A stretch of 64,000 nucleotides of DNA from an uncultured Bacteroidales bacterium. GTDB taxonomy: Bacteria > Bacteroidota > Bacteroidia > Bacteroidales > Muribaculaceae. The position numbers and the translations under genes are program-made. The stretch spans positions 90,019 through 154,018 of the forward strand of contig CACWNQ010000010.1 in assembly GCA_902762385.1 (NCBI GenBank), written 5' to 3'. How positions within the stretch are numbered: position 1 is the stretch's first letter; every line of letters starts with the position of its first letter. This document shows, in pieces, positions 61,633 to 64,000 of this stretch. The notes under the pieces were generated by a model, which was not told the DNA's origin, did no database searches, and saw only the letters and a list, made by a program, of their open reading frames with translations.

Positions 61633-62385
61633 ATGAAGAAAATTTTTACTCTTTTTGCAGCCGCTTTTGTAGGTCTCTGCGCTTTTGCTCAGGATCCATG
61701 TCCAACTGTACCCGAGTTGACTCTGCTCAACGGTGACGATGCAGCAAACGTTGAGATCGAGCTTGGCTTGAAGGAAAACAACAGTGCAAACCTTAACGGT
61801 TTCAACTTTGAGCTCACTAAGCCTCATGAGGCTGAGTGGAAAAGAGCTCAAGGTCTGAACTATTTCACAGCCAAGGGTTATGCTCCTTACATTCTTGGCC
61901 GCCTTGCTGAGAACATGGGTATGACGTTCACCGATGAGGAGCTCGAGAGTATGCTTAGCGACCTTTGCGACGTTAAGAGCAATGCCAAGACCGTAGGCGA
62001 AGAAAAAAATCTTGTAATCATTGAGATTCTTTCGACCAATGACTGCCGCTTCTTCCCACAGACTCCTGGCAAGGTTGGTAAATTCAAAATCGACATGTCA
62101 GCTCTTGCAGACGGTGAGTATGAAATCAGGGCTGAGAACACTCCAGAGACTGCTTCTATGTCTTACACCGGTGGTCCCGAGGGCACACGCGCTTGGACTA
62201 TCGATAAACCTCTGACCATCACTCTTAACAAGAACGGTGGTTCAGTTCAAGTTGTTGACGCTATCAGCACTATCGCTATTGATCAGCCAGTTGACAACCG
62301 CATCTTCGACCTCCAGGGCCGTCAGCTCCAGAGCGTTCCCGAGCATGGAATCTACATCCAGAACGGCAAGAAGTATGTTAAGTAA
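61633..62385 (+). CDS. Secreted cohesin-like (?) protein A with a DLQGR tail
   Basis: A protein of 250 residues: signal peptide MKKIFTLFAAAFVGLCAFAQ, then one beta-rich domain (about 25-200). Within it, NGDDAANVEIELGLKENNSANLNGFNFEL, read in parts, and VGKFKIDMSALADGEYEI resemble strand pairs of a cohesin fold (the LNGF pattern and the late GxYxI pattern). This is a weak, sight-based match. The tail (about 225-250) holds IFDLQGRQLQSVPEHGIY-IQNGKKYVK, a short sorting-type tail. A paralogue with an extra domain follows. The leader shares GTGACTAATAA with that paralogue, so both may be regulated alike. Confidence 0.72.
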   Translation: MKKIFTLFAAAFVGLCAFAQDPCPTVPELTLLNGDDAANVEIELGLKENNSANLNGFNFELTKPHEAEWKRAQGLNYFTAKGYAPYILGRLAENMGMTFTDEELESMLSDLCDVKSNAKTVGEEKNLVIIEILSTNDCRFFPQTPGKVGKFKIDMSALADGEYEIRAENTPETASMSYTGGPEGTRAWTIDKPLTITLNKNGGSVQVVDAISTIAIDQPVDNRIFDLQGRQLQSVPEHGIYIQNGKKYVK

Positions 62386-62410
62386 TTGACAACTGATGCA
62401 AAAAACTAAA

Positions 62411-62439
62411 CCACCCATCACCGCATGGGTGGTTTTTTT
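62411..62439 (+). terminator. Terminator after protein A
   Basis: CCACCCAT (62411-62418) pairs with ATGGGTGG (62425-62432), followed by seven T. Confidence 0.85.
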
Positions 62440-62675
62440 ATTAGCACCATTTAACCAATTCATCAATAAAAACATGCACATCATCTTTTAGCCTTCACAT
62501 TTTCGTTGATTTTTATCTAAACTTTTTGGTTTATAAGATTTTTTTTCGTTACTTTGCAACGATTTCTATAGCGAAACAAGCAACAATGTCTTGACCCGGA
62601 AATCACATCAATAACCGAAACGACGTGACTAATAAATATCAATTAATCTATTAACTAATCAAAAATCATTTTAAA

Positions 62676-63719
62676 ATGAAGAAGTTATTTACACTTTTTG
62701 CAGCCGCTTTGTTGGGCTTCTGCGCTTATGCACAGGACACAACTGAGCCATGCCCCACTGTACCAGAATTCTATCTGCTCAATGGTGACGATGCAGCAAA
62801 TGTTGAAATTGAATTTGGCTTTAAGCAAAACAACAGTGCAAACCTCAATGGTTTCAATTTTGCTATCCAAAAACCCGAAGGCGCAAATTGGAAGAGAGTT
62901 CAAGGTATGAACTACTTCACCGGCAAGGGTTATGCTCCTTACATTCTGGGCTGCCTTGCTGAGAATATGGGCGAGAGCTTCACTGATGAGGAACTCGAGG
63001 AATACCTTAGTGACATGTGCGACGTTAAGAGCAATGTCAGGGTTAACCCAGACGATGCAACAGACCCATCACAAGTTCTTGTAATCATCGAAATTCTTTC
63101 GACCAACGAGTGCCGCTTCTACCCAGAAGGACCTGGCAAGGTGGGTAAGTTCAAAATCGACATGTCGGCTCTTGAGGATGGCGAGTATGACCTCCACTGC
63201 AATGCTACTCCACAAGGTGGTTCATTCTCTTTTACTGGTGGTCCTGAGGGCAGCCGCGCTTGGACTATCGACGAGGAGTTGGCTATCACTCTCGTGAAGA
63301 CTGGCAACGTTGTTACCGTTAAGGGCGAGGAGCCAGTTGTAGAGCCTAAAACCATCACTGGTATTGTAACCGATAGCAACGATGCTGCTCTTGAGGGCGT
63401 TACTGTAACTCTTGACGAGGCTACAGCTAAAGAGGCTATCACTACAACCACCGATGCCAACGGTGCTTACTCTCTTACTTACACTCCAGAAGAAGGCAAA
63501 GAGTACAACGTAACCTTCGCTAAGGACACCTATGTGACTCAAACTTATCCTGCAGATGAAGTTCCTGAAACTGTAGTTCTTCAGTCTGTTGATACTGGCA
63601 TCAGCACTATCGGTGTTGACGGCAACGACGGTCGCATCTATGACCTCCAGGGCCGTGAGCTCAAGAGCGTTCCAGAGCATGGAATCTACATCCAGAACGG
63701 CAAAAAGCATGTTAAGTAA
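62676..63719 (+). CDS. Secreted cohesin-like (?) protein B with carboxypeptidase-regulatory-like domain
   Basis: A protein of 347 residues, paralogue of the gene at 61633 (most residues of the first 215 match in order). Signal peptide to AYAQ about 20; the same domain at about 30-215; then an inserted carboxypeptidase-regulatory-like domain (about 225-310, ITGIVTDSNDAALEGVTVTL, DANGAYSLTYTP) absent from the paralogue; and the same tail (IYDLQGRELKSVPEHGIY, about 320-347). Such small domains act as spacers in secreted proteins. Function unknown. It has its own leader and terminator, so the two genes were likely made by tandem duplication. Confidence 0.75.
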   Translation: MKKLFTLFAAALLGFCAYAQDTTEPCPTVPEFYLLNGDDAANVEIEFGFKQNNSANLNGFNFAIQKPEGANWKRVQGMNYFTGKGYAPYILGCLAENMGESFTDEELEEYLSDMCDVKSNVRVNPDDATDPSQVLVIIEILSTNECRFYPEGPGKVGKFKIDMSALEDGEYDLHCNATPQGGSFSFTGGPEGSRAWTIDEELAITLVKTGNVVTVKGEEPVVEPKTITGIVTDSNDAALEGVTVTLDEATAKEAITTTTDANGAYSLTYTPEEGKEYNVTFAKDTYVTQTYPADEVPETVVLQSVDTGISTIGVDGNDGRIYDLQGRELKSVPEHGIYIQNGKKHVK

Positions 63720-63742
63720 TTAACTGCTGATGCAAAAACTAA

Positions 63743-63769
63743 AAACCACCCGCAACCGGGTGGTTTTTT
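63743..63769 (+). terminator. Terminator after protein B
   Basis: CCACCCG pairs with CGGGTGG across CAAC, followed by six T. It is close in sequence to the terminator of protein A, as expected after duplication. Confidence 0.85.
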
Positions 63770-64000
63770 ATTGCCTCTACCTCAATGTAGAGACAAGGTG
63801 GCCTTGTCCGAAAAAAGAACAACACAAAAAGACAAGACGGTACATTGATTCCTGTTTTCCGCATTGTTCTTTATTTAAAAAAAATATTACTTGACAATCA
63901 GCTATTTACTTGTAGGAATTTGCAAAAATGGCGTGTCCCATGCTTTAAATAAATGGAGATTTGAAATAAAAAGATGAAAGTTTTGAATCCCTGTGCTCAA
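63770..64000. other. Gene-free end of the window
   Basis: Apart from the GGACAAGG-type palindrome at 63792-63808 I see only AT-rich sequence without a supported gene; the next gene probably starts beyond the window. Confidence 0.5.
63792..63808. repeat. GGACAAGG palindrome, copy 2
   Basis: GACAAGG, TGG, then CCTTGTC: the same core as at 10800-10819, again in a non-coding gap after a gene end. Confidence 0.55.

Overview
The window looks like a chromosomal segment of an anaerobic gut-type Bacteroidales, most likely near Muribaculaceae/Prevotellaceae; that rank is inference. The evidence is SusC/SusD-type outer-membrane glycan uptake, SusE/F-like lipoproteins with acidic residues after the lipobox Cys, PorQ of the type IX secretion system, DUF4492 next to cydAB, a fused SecDF, and repeated promoter cores of the Bacteroidetes form TAnnTTTG with a TTG/TTTG about 20 bases upstream. 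There is no rRNA, CRISPR array, prophage or insertion sequence.

Layout. 1-10.7 kb: the 3' end of one M16 zinc peptidase and a complete paralogue; a secreted protein of unknown role; a Crp/Fnr regulator preceded by FNR-type boxes; an ECF sigma factor / anti-sigma / secreted protein trio; Xaa-Pro aminopeptidase; gamma-carbonic anhydrase. 10.8-25.0 kb: a starch-type polysaccharide utilisation locus with a LacI regulator, SusC (5' end disrupted), SusD, two SusE/F-like lipoproteins and, convergently, a GH13 amylase, a GH53 galactanase and an MFS sugar transporter. Both enzymes carry dockerin-like repeats. A tRNA-Leu(UAA) follows.

25.3-35 kb: housekeeping and respiration: a TonB_C protein, PhoH, UbiE/MenG, phosphofructokinase, DUF4492-CydA-CydB, a second TonB_C protein, an acyltransferase and PorQ. 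35-41.7 kb: one secreted protein of about 2140 residues built from beta-sandwich, chitobiase-type and starch-binding-like modules. 41.9-50.7 kb: a four-helix-bundle gene in a GTCGGAC repeat context, an Ig-like lipoprotein, SecDF, tRNA-Phe(GAA), DUF2851 and PCMD proteins. 50.8-61.4 kb: MutS, a histidine phosphatase, then a tight run of acyltransferase, sigma-54 activator, LptE-like lipoprotein, a repeat-like protein and SecG; XerD-type recombinase; a GxxExxY gene framed by GC mini-hairpins; an RluA-type pseudouridine synthase. 61.6-63.7 kb: two paralogous secreted proteins with a possible cohesin-like fold and short C-terminal tails.

How it fits together. The LacI regulator probably controls both arms of the starch locus: a perfect palindrome lies about 62 bp from the susC promoter core and a 10/12 match lies at almost the same distance from the amylase core. 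The susC gene has lost the junction between signal peptide and first domain and is out of frame there, so uptake may be broken in this genome, or the assembly is wrong. Other leads are dockerin-like enzymes and cohesin-like candidates in one window, an FNR-like regulator with matching boxes on its own promoter, a tandem operator-like repeat before cyd, and two families of intergenic palindromes.
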